From contig CAVOIP010000005.1 of NCBI GenBank assembly GCA_963696105.1, forward strand, positions 806,001 to 870,000: a stretch of 64,000 nt of DNA, given 5' to 3'. Position numbers and translations under genes: made by a program. Positions within the stretch are counted from its first letter, which is position 1; every line of letters starts with the position of its first letter. Of the stretch, positions 26,016-34,456 are shown piece after piece. This DNA is from CAVRTM01 sp963696105. GTDB taxonomy: Bacteria > Actinomycetota > Actinomycetes > Actinomycetales > Dermatophilaceae. Under the pieces are notes generated by a model. The model had not been told where the DNA came from. It saw only the letters and a list, made by a program, of their open reading frames with translations, and did no database searches.

Positions 26016-27109
26016 TCGTTTCCTCCATTGTCGGTGCGGTTGTCCGCGTGGTTCCAGGTCCCGGCCACCGGCGGCGGCGCGGAACGGTCGGTGCTGCTCC
26101 GGGCCACGAGCGTGGGGCGGAGCATGCGGCCCTGCCCGGGCATCGCCCGGCCGGCACGGCCGTCGTCGAGGATCGCCAGCACCTGCTCGGCCACCTCGTG
26201 CAGCGGCTGGCGCAGGCTGGTCAGGTCGAAGGACGAGGCGAGGTCGCTGTCGTCGAAACCGACGATGCCGAAGTCACGCCCCGGCGCGAGCCCGCGCTCG
26301 CGCAGGACCATCCAGGCGCCCATCGCGAGGGTGTCCGAAGCGCAGGCGACCGCACCGCCGGGTCCGATCGCGTCGATCACGGGGGCCACGGCTGCGGCCG
26401 CGAGGTTGACGTCCTGGGGGGAGCTGGCCTCCCAGTCGGCGTGCGCGCCCCCGGCCTCCAGGGCCGCGGACCGCCATCCCTCGCGCCGCTCGTCGCCCAC
26501 CGGCGACCCCGACGGCCAGCCGAGGAACCCGACGCGGTCGTAGCCGGTCTCGCGGAGGTGGCGGACCGCCGTGGTCACGCCGGCCCGGCCGTCCACGTCC
26601 ACCCACCAGGAGAAGGACGGGTCGTCCCAGATGCGGCCGAAGGCGGCGAACGGGAGGCCCTGGTCCCGCAGCCACGGCGGGCGCGGGTCGTCGTGCCGGG
26701 TGTCGGTGAGGATGAACGCATCGACCAGGTTGCTCGCCACCAGGTCCTGGTAGGCCGGGATCGGCCGGTCGTGCTCGGCCGCGGCGAAGGGCACCAGGTG
26801 GGCGTCACGATGCCGCGAGGCGACCGTCAGCTCGACGAAGAAGCTGTCGAGGATGCTGCCCAGGCGACGGACGCCAAGCGAGTTGAGCTCGATCCCGAGG
26901 GCGTTGGCCCGCTCCTGCTTGAGCGACCGGGCCGCCAAACTCGGTCGGAAACCGAGGCGCTCGATCTCGCGGTGCACCCGCTCGAGGGTGGCGGGGGCGA
27001 CTCGCTGGGGGTTGTTCACGACGTTGCTGACGGTCTGCCGGGACACCTCGGCAGCGCGGGCGACGTCGACGATCGTCGCGCGCCCGCGGCCTCGCCCTGC
27101 TGACGTCAT
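26012..27109 (-). CDS. LacI-family regulator of the sugar importer
   Basis: 365 residues. N-terminal HTH with hinge (TIVDVARAAEVSRQTVSNVVNNPQRVAPATLERV, then RPSLAARSLKQ) and a periplasmic-binding-like sensor domain (ALGIELNSLG; DSDLASSFDLTSLRQPLHEVAEQ near the end). It heads the importer operon and is divergent from the glycosidase gene; two AACGTT palindromes lie in the shared 144-nt gap. A local repressor relieved by the imported sugar is the obvious model. Confidence 0.93.
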   Translation of the reverse strand: MTSAGRGRGRATIVDVARAAEVSRQTVSNVVNNPQRVAPATLERVHREIERLGFRPSLAARSLKQERANALGIELNSLGVRRLGSILDSFFVELTVASRHRDAHLVPFAAAEHDRPIPAYQDLVASNLVDAFILTDTRHDDPRPPWLRDQGLPFAAFGRIWDDPSFSWWVDVDGRAGVTTAVRHLRETGYDRVGFLGWPSGSPVGDERREGWRSAALEAGGAHADWEASSPQDVNLAAAAVAPVIDAIGPGGAVACASDTLAMGAWMVLRERGLAPGRDFGIVGFDDSDLASSFDLTSLRQPLHEVAEQVLAILDDGRAGRAMPGQGRMLRPTLVARSSTDRSAPPPVAGTWNHADNRTDNGGNE

Positions 27110-27129
27110 GGTCGGCTCCCGGTGGTGAG

Positions 27130-27168
27130 AGAACGTTCTTCGTCGCTTTGGACGCATTTGAACGTTCA
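27130..27168. promoter_or_regulatory. Twin LacI-type operators
   Basis: Two perfect 10-bp palindromes, AGAACGTTCT (27130-27139) and TGAACGTTCA (27159-27168), with centres 29 bp apart, between the lacI-type gene and the divergent glycosidase. A central CG with AACGTT flanks is the usual form of LacI-family operators. The second could overlap the glycosidase promoter. Confidence 0.7.
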
Positions 27169-27253
27169 TATGACACAGTGCAGGCTGTACTGCGTCGGGG
27201 TCGCTGTCAACCCCTGACGGCCAGCAAATAAACCGAGCCACCGGAGGACGCCG

Positions 27254-29353
27254 ATGACGCAGCAGGAGACGACCGAGCCGACACCGCGCCAGCCGTGGTT
27301 GCACGAGCTGGCGATCTGCGTCGACGGCAACACCACCGCCCTCAGCGACCGCACCGGCCAGATCGACGCCACCGGAGCGCAGGGCCTGTTCGTCGACGAC
27401 CGCCGGGTGGTCAGCCGGCTGCACGTCCAGCTCGGGGACGTCCCGTCCTTCCACGTCGCCTCGGCCAGCCGGGGAGACCGGTCGCAGTTCTGGTCCTCCG
27501 CCCGGCACCTGGGCACCCCCGGCGCCGACCCGACGGTCGAGGTGCACCGCACCCGTGAGGTGGCCGGTGGCGGGATGACCGAGCAGATCCGGGTCGTCTC
27601 GCGCGGCGCCGAGCCCGTCACCGCGCAGCTCGTCGTGCAGCTCGCCGGGGACGGTGCGGACATCAGCGCGGTGAAGTCCGGCCTGGTGTCCGCCTCGCCG
27701 CTGGCCGCCACGGCCCTGCCGGACGGGCTGTCCTGGCGGGACGACCGCCACGCCACCACTGTCACGGCCGAACCCGCACCCGGTGCCGTCACCCCCGGGG
27801 GCGGCGGCAGTGGCGGCGAGCCCTCGGTGCTCGTCTTCCCCGTGACCGCGTCGCCGGGTGTCGACGCCGTGGTGACGCTGCGGGTGCGGTCCGCACGCAC
27901 GACACGGACCAGCCTGGACGCCGACGCGGGGTCACCGACGGTGGCCTGGACCGACGTGCAGGTCCAGGCGGACGACCCGCGCCTCGGGCCCACCGTCACC
28001 TCGAGCTTCGCCGATCTGCAGCACCTCCTCCTGACCGACCCCCAGGACCGGTCCGACGTCTTCCCCGCAGCCGGTAGCCCTTGGTATCTCACCTTGTTCG
28101 GACGCGACTCGCTCTGGGCCGCGCGGATGATGCTGCCGTTCGGCACCGAGGTGGCCGCCGGAACGCTCCGCGTGCTCGCCCGCCGGCAGGGCACGGTCGT
28201 CGACGGCGGCCGGGCCGAGGCGCCCGGGAAGATCCCGCACGAGATGCGCCGCACGACATACGTCGACCCGACGAGCGGGCTCGCCCTGCCGCCCGTGTAC
28301 TACGGCACGATCGACGCCACGCCGCTCTGGATCACCCTGCTGCACGACGCCTGGCGCTGGGGGATGCCCGCCGCGGAGGTCAAGGAGCTGCTGCCGAACC
28401 TGCGGGCGGCCACCCGGTGGCTCACCGACCACGCGGCCCCCGACGAGGACGGGCTGCTGAAGTACCTGGACGAGAGCGGCACCGGGCTGGCGAACCAGGG
28501 CTGGAAGGACTCCGGCGACTCCATCCGCTGGCGGGACGGCGCCATCGCGCAGGCGCCGATCGCGCTGGTGGAGGCGCAGGGCTATGCCGTCGAGGCGGCG
28601 GAGGCCGCTGCCGTGCTGTTCGAGGCGTTCGGCGACGGTGGCGCGGACGAGCTGCGCGCGTGGGCGGCCGCGATGCGCGACCGCATCCGCGACCGGTTCT
28701 GGGTCGGCGACGGCCCGGACCGGCACCTCGCGATCGCCGTGGACGGCCACGGCCGCAGCGTGGACGGCGTCGCCTCCAACATGGGGCACCTGTTGGGCAC
28801 CGGCACCCTGGACGCCGAGGAGGTCGCGCTCGTCGCGGCGACCCTGACCTCACCGCAGATGCTCGGGCGCTACGGCATCGGCACGCTGGCGACGGACAAC
28901 GGCGGCTACAACCCGATCGGCTACCACACCGGTTCGGTGTGGACCCACGACACGGCGATCTGCGCGTGGGGGCTGATGCGCGAGGGCCGACGGAAGGAGG
29001 CCGGGCTGGTGGCCCGCAGCCTGCTGGCCTCCGCCGAGCAGTTCGACTACCGCTGGCCGGAGCTGTACGCCGGCTCCGGCGTCCTCGACCGGCCCGCGCC
29101 GTACCCGGCCTCCTGCCGGCCGCAGGCCTGGTCGGCCGCCTCTGCCGCGGTGCTGCTCTCGGTGGCGCTCGGCTTCGACCCGGACGCCCCCGCGGGTCGT
29201 CTGGTGCTGCGGCCGCAGCGGCCGGCGCCGTTCGGGGCGTTGACGATCCACGGGCTGCAGTTCGCCGGCCACGAGTTCGGCCTGCGCTGCGACAGCGACG
29301 GGAACGTCGAGGTGCTCGACCCGCCGTCCGGCGTCACGGTCGACATCGTCTGA
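27254..29353 (+). CDS. Glycogen-debranching-type glycosidase
   Basis: 699 residues, ATG 27254 after GGAGGACGCCG. An N-terminal 'glycogen debranching enzyme N-terminal' beta domain (residues ~15-230; LFVDDRRVVSRLHVQLG) is followed by an (alpha/alpha)6 barrel (~260-690) with FGRDSLWAARMMLPFG, GKIPHEMRR, YGTIDATPLWITLLHDAWRWG, NQGWKDSGDSI, YNPIGYHTGSVWTHDTAICAWG. These are typical of amylo-alpha-1,6-glucosidase relatives (MGH1/GH63/GH15 clan). No signal peptide, so it probably acts on imported oligosaccharide. Controlled with the divergent importer. Confidence 0.88.
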   Translation: MTQQETTEPTPRQPWLHELAICVDGNTTALSDRTGQIDATGAQGLFVDDRRVVSRLHVQLGDVPSFHVASASRGDRSQFWSSARHLGTPGADPTVEVHRTREVAGGGMTEQIRVVSRGAEPVTAQLVVQLAGDGADISAVKSGLVSASPLAATALPDGLSWRDDRHATTVTAEPAPGAVTPGGGGSGGEPSVLVFPVTASPGVDAVVTLRVRSARTTRTSLDADAGSPTVAWTDVQVQADDPRLGPTVTSSFADLQHLLLTDPQDRSDVFPAAGSPWYLTLFGRDSLWAARMMLPFGTEVAAGTLRVLARRQGTVVDGGRAEAPGKIPHEMRRTTYVDPTSGLALPPVYYGTIDATPLWITLLHDAWRWGMPAAEVKELLPNLRAATRWLTDHAAPDEDGLLKYLDESGTGLANQGWKDSGDSIRWRDGAIAQAPIALVEAQGYAVEAAEAAAVLFEAFGDGGADELRAWAAAMRDRIRDRFWVGDGPDRHLAIAVDGHGRSVDGVASNMGHLLGTGTLDAEEVALVAATLTSPQMLGRYGIGTLATDNGGYNPIGYHTGSVWTHDTAICAWGLMREGRRKEAGLVARSLLASAEQFDYRWPELYAGSGVLDRPAPYPASCRPQAWSAASAAVLLSVALGFDPDAPAGRLVLRPQRPAPFGALTIHGLQFAGHEFGLRCDSDGNVEVLDPPSGVTVDIV

Positions 29354-29391
29354 CGGTCGGGGCGCGGTGCGCCTTCCGGGTCCCCCGGGTG

Positions 29392-30951
29392 TCAGTCGGC
29401 GTCGGCGCCACCGAGCAGGATCCGGGTCATGGCGTTGCGGGTGTCCTGGAGCTCGCGCAGGGCCTCGTCCATGTCCGCAGCGGTGACGACCACCGGCTCC
29501 GCATCCTCGTCCGGCGCGCCGTCCGGGGGTGCGTCCTCGACGTCGCCGGCCGTCGCTGCGATCACGGCGGCCCGGCGCAGCAGCTCCTTGAGGAACGAGG
29601 CGGTGACTCCCTCGGTCTGCGTGGCGAGCCGGTCCAGGTGGTCCGGGTCCAGCTGCAGGCTCCCCCGGTACAGCTCGAGCAGGGCCCGGCGGGCGGACGT
29701 GTCCGGCAGGCCGAGCTCCACCGCCTGGTCCACCCGCCCGGGCCGGGCGGCCAGCGCCGGCTCCAGCACGTCGGCACGGTTGGTCGTGAGGACGAACACC
29801 ACGTCGGCGTCCTCGGCCAGGCCGTCCATCTCGTTCAGCAGCTGGAAGAGCAGCGGGTGCTGGCCGGGGTACTCCCCCCGGTCCTCCGCGATCAGGTCGA
29901 CGTCCTCGACCACCACCATGGCCGGCGCCAGGGTGCGCGCCACCGAGCAGGCCTCGGCGATGAGGTGCAGGGCGACACCGGTGAGCTGGACCACGGTCAC
30001 GTCCGGCGTGCGGCCGAGGAGGTAACGCACCGTGTGGGTCTTGCCGGTGCCGGGCGGACCGTACAGGAGCAGCCCCCGCTTGAGGTGCTGCCGGCTGGCC
30101 AGCAGCCTGGCCCGGTGACGGCCGACACCGACGACCTGTCGCTCGATCGTGTCCATCACCCCGGCGGGCAGGACGAGGGCCGACCGGCCCAGCTCGGGGC
30201 GACGGTGGAAGCTCAGCACGCTGCTGTCCGGGCCGAACATCTCCCCCCCGAAGGACAGCACCTGACCGCGAAAGACGTTGTGCTGCAACGCTGACTGACG
30301 CACCTCCGCGGCGATCCGGGCGGCCACGCCGGGCTCGGTCGAGACGACCTCCAGGGTGACCTCCGGGTGCAGGCCATGAGCCCCGGAGCCACGCAGCAGC
30401 ATCGCTGACCGGCCCTCCCCGTCAACGACGAGGTAGATGGCACAGGCCACGCAGGCGCGCACGGCGGAGTCCGGCCCGCAGGGCACGTTGACGGTCGCCA
30501 CGTTCCCCGGGCGCGGCCCCCACGGGTCGACGGGTCCGGTCTCGTCGAGGAAGTCGGCCAGCCCGAAGTCGCGGTTCTGGAACGCCGTCACCCCGAGGAC
30601 CTCGTACTGCCGTCCGGGCTCGGCCAGCCACGCCTCCAGACCGGCCTGCACGTTGACGTGGTCGTACGGCCGCCAGGACTCCGACACCACCGGTGCGCCC
30701 GGGTCCAGCGGGCCGAGGTGCGCCCGCAGGGCCTTGGCCAGCGTGGGCCCCATGTCGGAACGGGCGGCGTGCACGACTTTCCGCAACGCACGCCGGCCCA
30801 GCCGGGCCAGGTCGGCCAGCTCCGGCCGCACCGGCTCCCCATCGGCCCCCGGACGCACGCCGCCGGACGACGGCGCGAGCCCGGGCGACGGCTCCAGGGT
30901 CCAGTCCGACGGCCCTGCAGAGGCCACCCAGCCGCGCTCTTCCCCGCCCAT
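29392..30951 (-). CDS. AAA+ ATPase, CDC48/FtsH-like single module
   Basis: 519 residues, ATG 30951 after GGGGGAACAG. An N-terminal ~265-residue domain of unknown type (VLGVTAFQNRDFGLADFLDE; ACAIYLVVDGEGRSAMLLRGSG) precedes one AAA module: Walker A LLLYGPPGTGKTHTVRYLL (G298-T305), Walker B VVVEDVDLIAED (346-357), sensor-1 FVLTTNRADVLEPAL, and PGRVDQAVELGLPD. The C-terminal acidic tail is DVEDAPPDGAPDEDAEP. No protease domain. It is alone and divergent from DUF309. It may remodel a protein complex; the target is unknown. Confidence 0.85.
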   Translation of the reverse strand: MGGEERGWVASAGPSDWTLEPSPGLAPSSGGVRPGADGEPVRPELADLARLGRRALRKVVHAARSDMGPTLAKALRAHLGPLDPGAPVVSESWRPYDHVNVQAGLEAWLAEPGRQYEVLGVTAFQNRDFGLADFLDETGPVDPWGPRPGNVATVNVPCGPDSAVRACVACAIYLVVDGEGRSAMLLRGSGAHGLHPEVTLEVVSTEPGVAARIAAEVRQSALQHNVFRGQVLSFGGEMFGPDSSVLSFHRRPELGRSALVLPAGVMDTIERQVVGVGRHRARLLASRQHLKRGLLLYGPPGTGKTHTVRYLLGRTPDVTVVQLTGVALHLIAEACSVARTLAPAMVVVEDVDLIAEDRGEYPGQHPLLFQLLNEMDGLAEDADVVFVLTTNRADVLEPALAARPGRVDQAVELGLPDTSARRALLELYRGSLQLDPDHLDRLATQTEGVTASFLKELLRRAAVIAATAGDVEDAPPDGAPDEDAEPVVVTAADMDEALRELQDTRNAMTRILLGGADAD

Positions 30952-31116
30952 CTGTTCCCCCACCCCTGAGGCCCGCCTGCTCCCCGTCACCGTACGACGA
31001 CGGCCACCGCGGCGGTGCCGTTTCGGGACGGACCGCGGCGACTCCTGCGCAGCGACGACGCCCCACGGGCGCCTGCCGACCGGCGAACCACGCCCTGACG
31101 AACTACCGTTGGCCGG

Positions 31117-31548
31117 GTGAGCAACGACCGGGACCGCGATCCGGCCGGGCGCGCGCGGCAGGCCCGGCCCCGGGACGCCCTCGGGCGCCCGCTCCCGTAC
31201 GGCGCCGAGGGTGTCGAGCCGGTGTCCGAGGACCCGCTGCCGCCGCAGGAGACGATCGCGGCGGCGAGGTCACTGCTGGCGCAGGGACGGCCGTTCTCCG
31301 CCCACGAGGTGCTCGAGGCCCGCTGGAAGGCCGCTCCCGAGCAGGAGCGGGACCTGTGGCAGGGCCTGGCGCAGATCTGCGTGGGCCTCACCCACGCCCT
31401 GAGGGGCAACGACGTCGGTGCCGGGCGGCTCGTCGAGCGCGGTGGAGGCAGGCTGGCGCGGTACTCCCGCACGAGCGGCCCGTCGTACGGCCTGGACCTC
31501 GACGCGATCCAGGCCTGCGCGCGGGACAGGGTCGACTCAGAACGCTGA
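31117..31548 (+). CDS. DUF309 protein
   Basis: 143 residues, GTG 31117. The DUF309 core is residues ~50-125: RSLLAQGRPFSAHEVLEARWKAAPEQERDLWQGLAQICVGLTHALRGNDVGAGRLVERG. The pattern H-E-x-L-E-x-x-W is the family mark; the domain is helical and of unknown function. The N-terminal 45 residues are basic and Pro-rich. The 3' end overlaps the convergent cysteine desulfurase gene by 12 bp. Confidence 0.85.
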   Translation: MSNDRDRDPAGRARQARPRDALGRPLPYGAEGVEPVSEDPLPPQETIAAARSLLAQGRPFSAHEVLEARWKAAPEQERDLWQGLAQICVGLTHALRGNDVGAGRLVERGGGRLARYSRTSGPSYGLDLDAIQACARDRVDSER

Positions 31549-32730
31549 CCTGGCCGCGGCCCCGGCCAGCAGCTCCGCGGCCGCCAGGACGTCATCGGCC
31601 GTGGTCCACCGTCCGAGCGAGAGCCGAACGGCGCCCATGGCCCGGTCGGGACCGAGACCCATGGCGGTCAGCACCGGGGACGGCGCGTCCTCACCGGCGT
31701 GGCAGGCCGACCCGGTGGACGCGGCCACCTCCGGGACCGCCGCGAGCAGCTCGTGGCCCCGGGCGCCGTCGATGCTCACGTTGAGGGTCTGCGGCAGCCG
31801 GCGCTGCCGGTGCCCGTTCAGCGTCACCCGTCCAGGCAGGCGCGCGACGAGCTGCTGCTCGAGCAGGTCGCGCAGGCCCGCGAGAGCCGCCGGCGCCTCG
31901 GTCGCCAGCTCCGCCCGGGCCAGGTCGGCGGCCGCGCCGAGCGCCACCGCGAGCGCGACGTTCTCGGTGCCGGCGCGCAGGCCGCGCTCCTGGCCGCCGC
32001 CTTCGACGAGCGGACGCAGGGCGACCCCGGCAGCGACGTACAGGGCTCCGATGCCCTTGGGCGCGTACATCTTGTGGCCCACCACCGTCAGCAGGTCCGC
32101 GCCCCACGAGCCGGCGTCGACCGGCACCTTCCCGGCGGCCTGGGCCGCGTCGATGTGCAGCAGCACCCCGCGAGCGCGGGTGATCGCGCCGACCTCGCGG
32201 ACCGGTTGCAGGGTGCCGGTCTCGTTGTTGGCGGCCATCAGCGACACGAGCACGGTCTCCCGGCGCAGGGCGGCCTCGACCGCAGCGGGGTCGACCAGCC
32301 CCTCGCGGTCGACCGGCAGGTAGGTCACCGCGACGCCGAGGTCACGCTCCAGCGAGGCGCAGGTAGCAAGGACGGCGGGATGCTCGGTCGTCTGGGTGAC
32401 CACGTGCGGCACCACGTCGGGCCGTCGAGCGAGCGACGCCCGGACCACGCCGTGGATGGCGAGCGCATCGGCCTCGGAGCCGCCGGCGGTGAACACGATC
32501 TCGTCCGCGCGGGCGCCGACCAGCTCTGCCGCCTGGGCGCGGGCTCGGGCCAGCGCGGCGCGCGGGGCGGCACCGAACGCGTGCGCCGAGGAGGGGTTGC
32601 CGAAGTCGCGCCCGAGGGCAGGCAGCAGCGCCTGGACGACCCGGGTGTCCACGGGCGTCGTGGCGTTGTGGTCGAGGTAGATCGGGCGGTGTGGCAGGTA
32701 CGGACAGCCGGTCCGCTCGCCGTGCGCCAT
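31537..32730 (-). CDS. Cysteine desulfurase (IscS/NifS family)
   Basis: 397 residues, ATG 32730 after AGGAGGACAGGA. PLP enzyme that moves sulfur from cysteine for Fe-S clusters or tRNA thiolation. Seen: YLDHNATTPVD, TAGGSEADALAIHG, TEHPAVLATC, NNETGTLQPV, HIDAAQAAGKVPVD, PLP lysine in VVGHKMYAPKG (Lys220), and the catalytic Cys loop STGSACHAGE (Cys343). It stands alone; mnmA, its usual actinobacterial neighbour, is not here. It may be a second, specialised copy. Confidence 0.94.
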   Translation of the reverse strand: MAHGERTGCPYLPHRPIYLDHNATTPVDTRVVQALLPALGRDFGNPSSAHAFGAAPRAALARARAQAAELVGARADEIVFTAGGSEADALAIHGVVRASLARRPDVVPHVVTQTTEHPAVLATCASLERDLGVAVTYLPVDREGLVDPAAVEAALRRETVLVSLMAANNETGTLQPVREVGAITRARGVLLHIDAAQAAGKVPVDAGSWGADLLTVVGHKMYAPKGIGALYVAAGVALRPLVEGGGQERGLRAGTENVALAVALGAAADLARAELATEAPAALAGLRDLLEQQLVARLPGRVTLNGHRQRRLPQTLNVSIDGARGHELLAAVPEVAASTGSACHAGEDAPSPVLTAMGLGPDRAMGAVRLSLGRWTTADDVLAAAELLAGAAARSAF

Positions 32731-32800
32731 TCCTGTCCTCCTGGCCCGGGGCGCCACCCGACCGGGCCGCACATGCGCCCAGTCTCCACCAGGGCCGACG

Positions 32801-34336
32801 TCACCCGGGCGCGGCCTCGGGGGGTGACGTGCGCGACGGGGACGCCGCCGACTCCGGCCGCGTCGCTGCCTCACGGCCGGGCTGCGCCGGGTTCCGCTCG
32901 GGCTGCGCCCGGTTCGGGTCGGGCTTCGCCGCCTCAGGGCCCGGACGGGTGGCATCTGCCGTCGTGCGCCGGCGGTCGAGCACCTCGGCCACGACGAGCG
33001 CGGTGACCGCCGCGACCATCACCACGGGCATCTGGCTGGTGGCCGCCGGCCCGAGCAGCAGCACGACCAGCAGCGCGGAGGTCACCGGCAGCCGCAGGAC
33101 CGCCACCATGCCGGCCGCCATGCAGATCGCCATGCCCGGGACCGCGCCGAGGCCGGGCACGTGGCCTGCCAGAACCCCGGCGGCCCCGCCGAGGAAGAGC
33201 GCCGGGAACGTCGGGCCGCCACGGAACGCGCCGAGGCACAGGGCGTACGCAACGCCCTTGCACAGCATCAGGAGCAGCAGCACACCGACCGGCCAGGTGT
33301 GGGTGACCAACGCCGGCAGGGTGGCCTGCCCGGACGTGAGCACCTCGACCGGCGACCGTCCGGTGGCCACGGCGTAGACGGCGGCCAGGGCCCCGGTCGC
33401 CAGCCCCGCCACGACGGCCACGAGGACAGGACGGCCCAGCGCGTGTGCGGCAGTCCGCCTCCCCAGGCGCACCGCCCCGTGCATGAGTAGCGCGAGGGCG
33501 GCGGCCAGCGGAACGACGCACACGAGGTCCACCCAGTCCAGCGTGGTGGCAGCGACATCGGGCAGCGCCAGGGTCCCGGTCGGCAGCCCGGTCCACCTCC
33601 CGAGCCCGGTGAACAGCAGTGCCCCCACCCCGCTGGTGACGAGGCACGGCACCATGACCAGCATCACCGGCCCGCCGGCTATCGCCACGACCTCGAGCAG
33701 CAGGATCACGGCGACCAGCGGGTTGCCGAAGATGGTGGCGATCGCCGCGGCCGACCCCGCCAGCGCGATGAGCCTGCGTCCCTGCGGGTCGGACCCCAGC
33801 CTCGTCCGGTCCGCGGCCAGCAGGGCCAGGCCGCCACCGAGTGCGATCAGGGGCGCCTCAGGGCCGATGACGGCACCCAGCGACAGGCCGGCCAGGGCGG
33901 CGAGCGCGACCCCGAGGAGGGTGCGCGGCTCGGTCAGCCCACCGCTCAGGCCGTTGGCCGGCACGTGTCCGCCACGGCCCGGGAGGTACCGGATGACTGC
34001 CCCGACCGCGAGGCCTGCGAGGCCCAGCACCGGCAGCGGCAACCAGGCCGGCGGCGTGGCCCAGCCGAGCTGGTGCGGCAGGTCCTGCCAGACCAGCTGC
34101 TGCAGCCACTGAACCACGGCGAGGAAGCCGAACGCGACCGCCGACAGCGGCAGGGCGAGCACGGCTGCGGCAACCAGGAGCAGGACGTACCTGCGGCTGC
34201 GCAGCACCGCGTGGACGTCAGGACCCGTGCTCGTCCCCGCTCCCGCGTCGGACGGGGCCGCGGTCTCGCGCGCCGTGGCAGGAGCAGCGGGCGCGGGGGC
34301 CGCGCCGTCGTACGACGTGTGCTCGTCGCCTCGCAT
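32801..34336 (-). CDS. ClC-family chloride channel or H+/Cl- exchanger
   Basis: 511 residues, about 10-12 TM helices (~50-440). The gating glutamate motif is GPEAP (Glu160; consensus GxEGP, so Gly is replaced by Ala), with GNPLVAVILLLE and the GxFxP-like GGPTFPALFLGG later. Hydrophilic tails at both ends: an Ala/Pro N-terminus and a C-terminus built of degenerate 7-8-residue Pro-rich repeats (RPGPEAAKPDPNRAQPERNPAQP). Whether it is a channel or an exchanger cannot be told. Confidence 0.9.
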   Translation of the reverse strand: MRGDEHTSYDGAAPAPAAPATARETAAPSDAGAGTSTGPDVHAVLRSRRYVLLLVAAAVLALPLSAVAFGFLAVVQWLQQLVWQDLPHQLGWATPPAWLPLPVLGLAGLAVGAVIRYLPGRGGHVPANGLSGGLTEPRTLLGVALAALAGLSLGAVIGPEAPLIALGGGLALLAADRTRLGSDPQGRRLIALAGSAAAIATIFGNPLVAVILLLEVVAIAGGPVMLVMVPCLVTSGVGALLFTGLGRWTGLPTGTLALPDVAATTLDWVDLVCVVPLAAALALLMHGAVRLGRRTAAHALGRPVLVAVVAGLATGALAAVYAVATGRSPVEVLTSGQATLPALVTHTWPVGVLLLLMLCKGVAYALCLGAFRGGPTFPALFLGGAAGVLAGHVPGLGAVPGMAICMAAGMVAVLRLPVTSALLVVLLLGPAATSQMPVVMVAAVTALVVAEVLDRRRTTADATRPGPEAAKPDPNRAQPERNPAQPGREAATRPESAASPSRTSPPEAAPG

Positions 34337-34430
34337 CCGGGTGCCTCACCCTCGTCGCGCCGGTGCGCACGGGCGTTGCGACCGCGCCGTCCGCCTCGCA
34401 GCACCCTCGCGGGGACCGGGGCACGGGTCA

Positions 34431-34447
34431 TCACCCCTGGCGGGTGA
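34431..34447 (-). terminator. Short hairpin after zwf
   Basis: TCACCC-CTGGC-GGGTGA, a 6-bp stem 10 nt beyond the zwf stop. Weak, no T-tract. Confidence 0.35.
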
Positions 34448-34456
34448 GGGTCGGTG

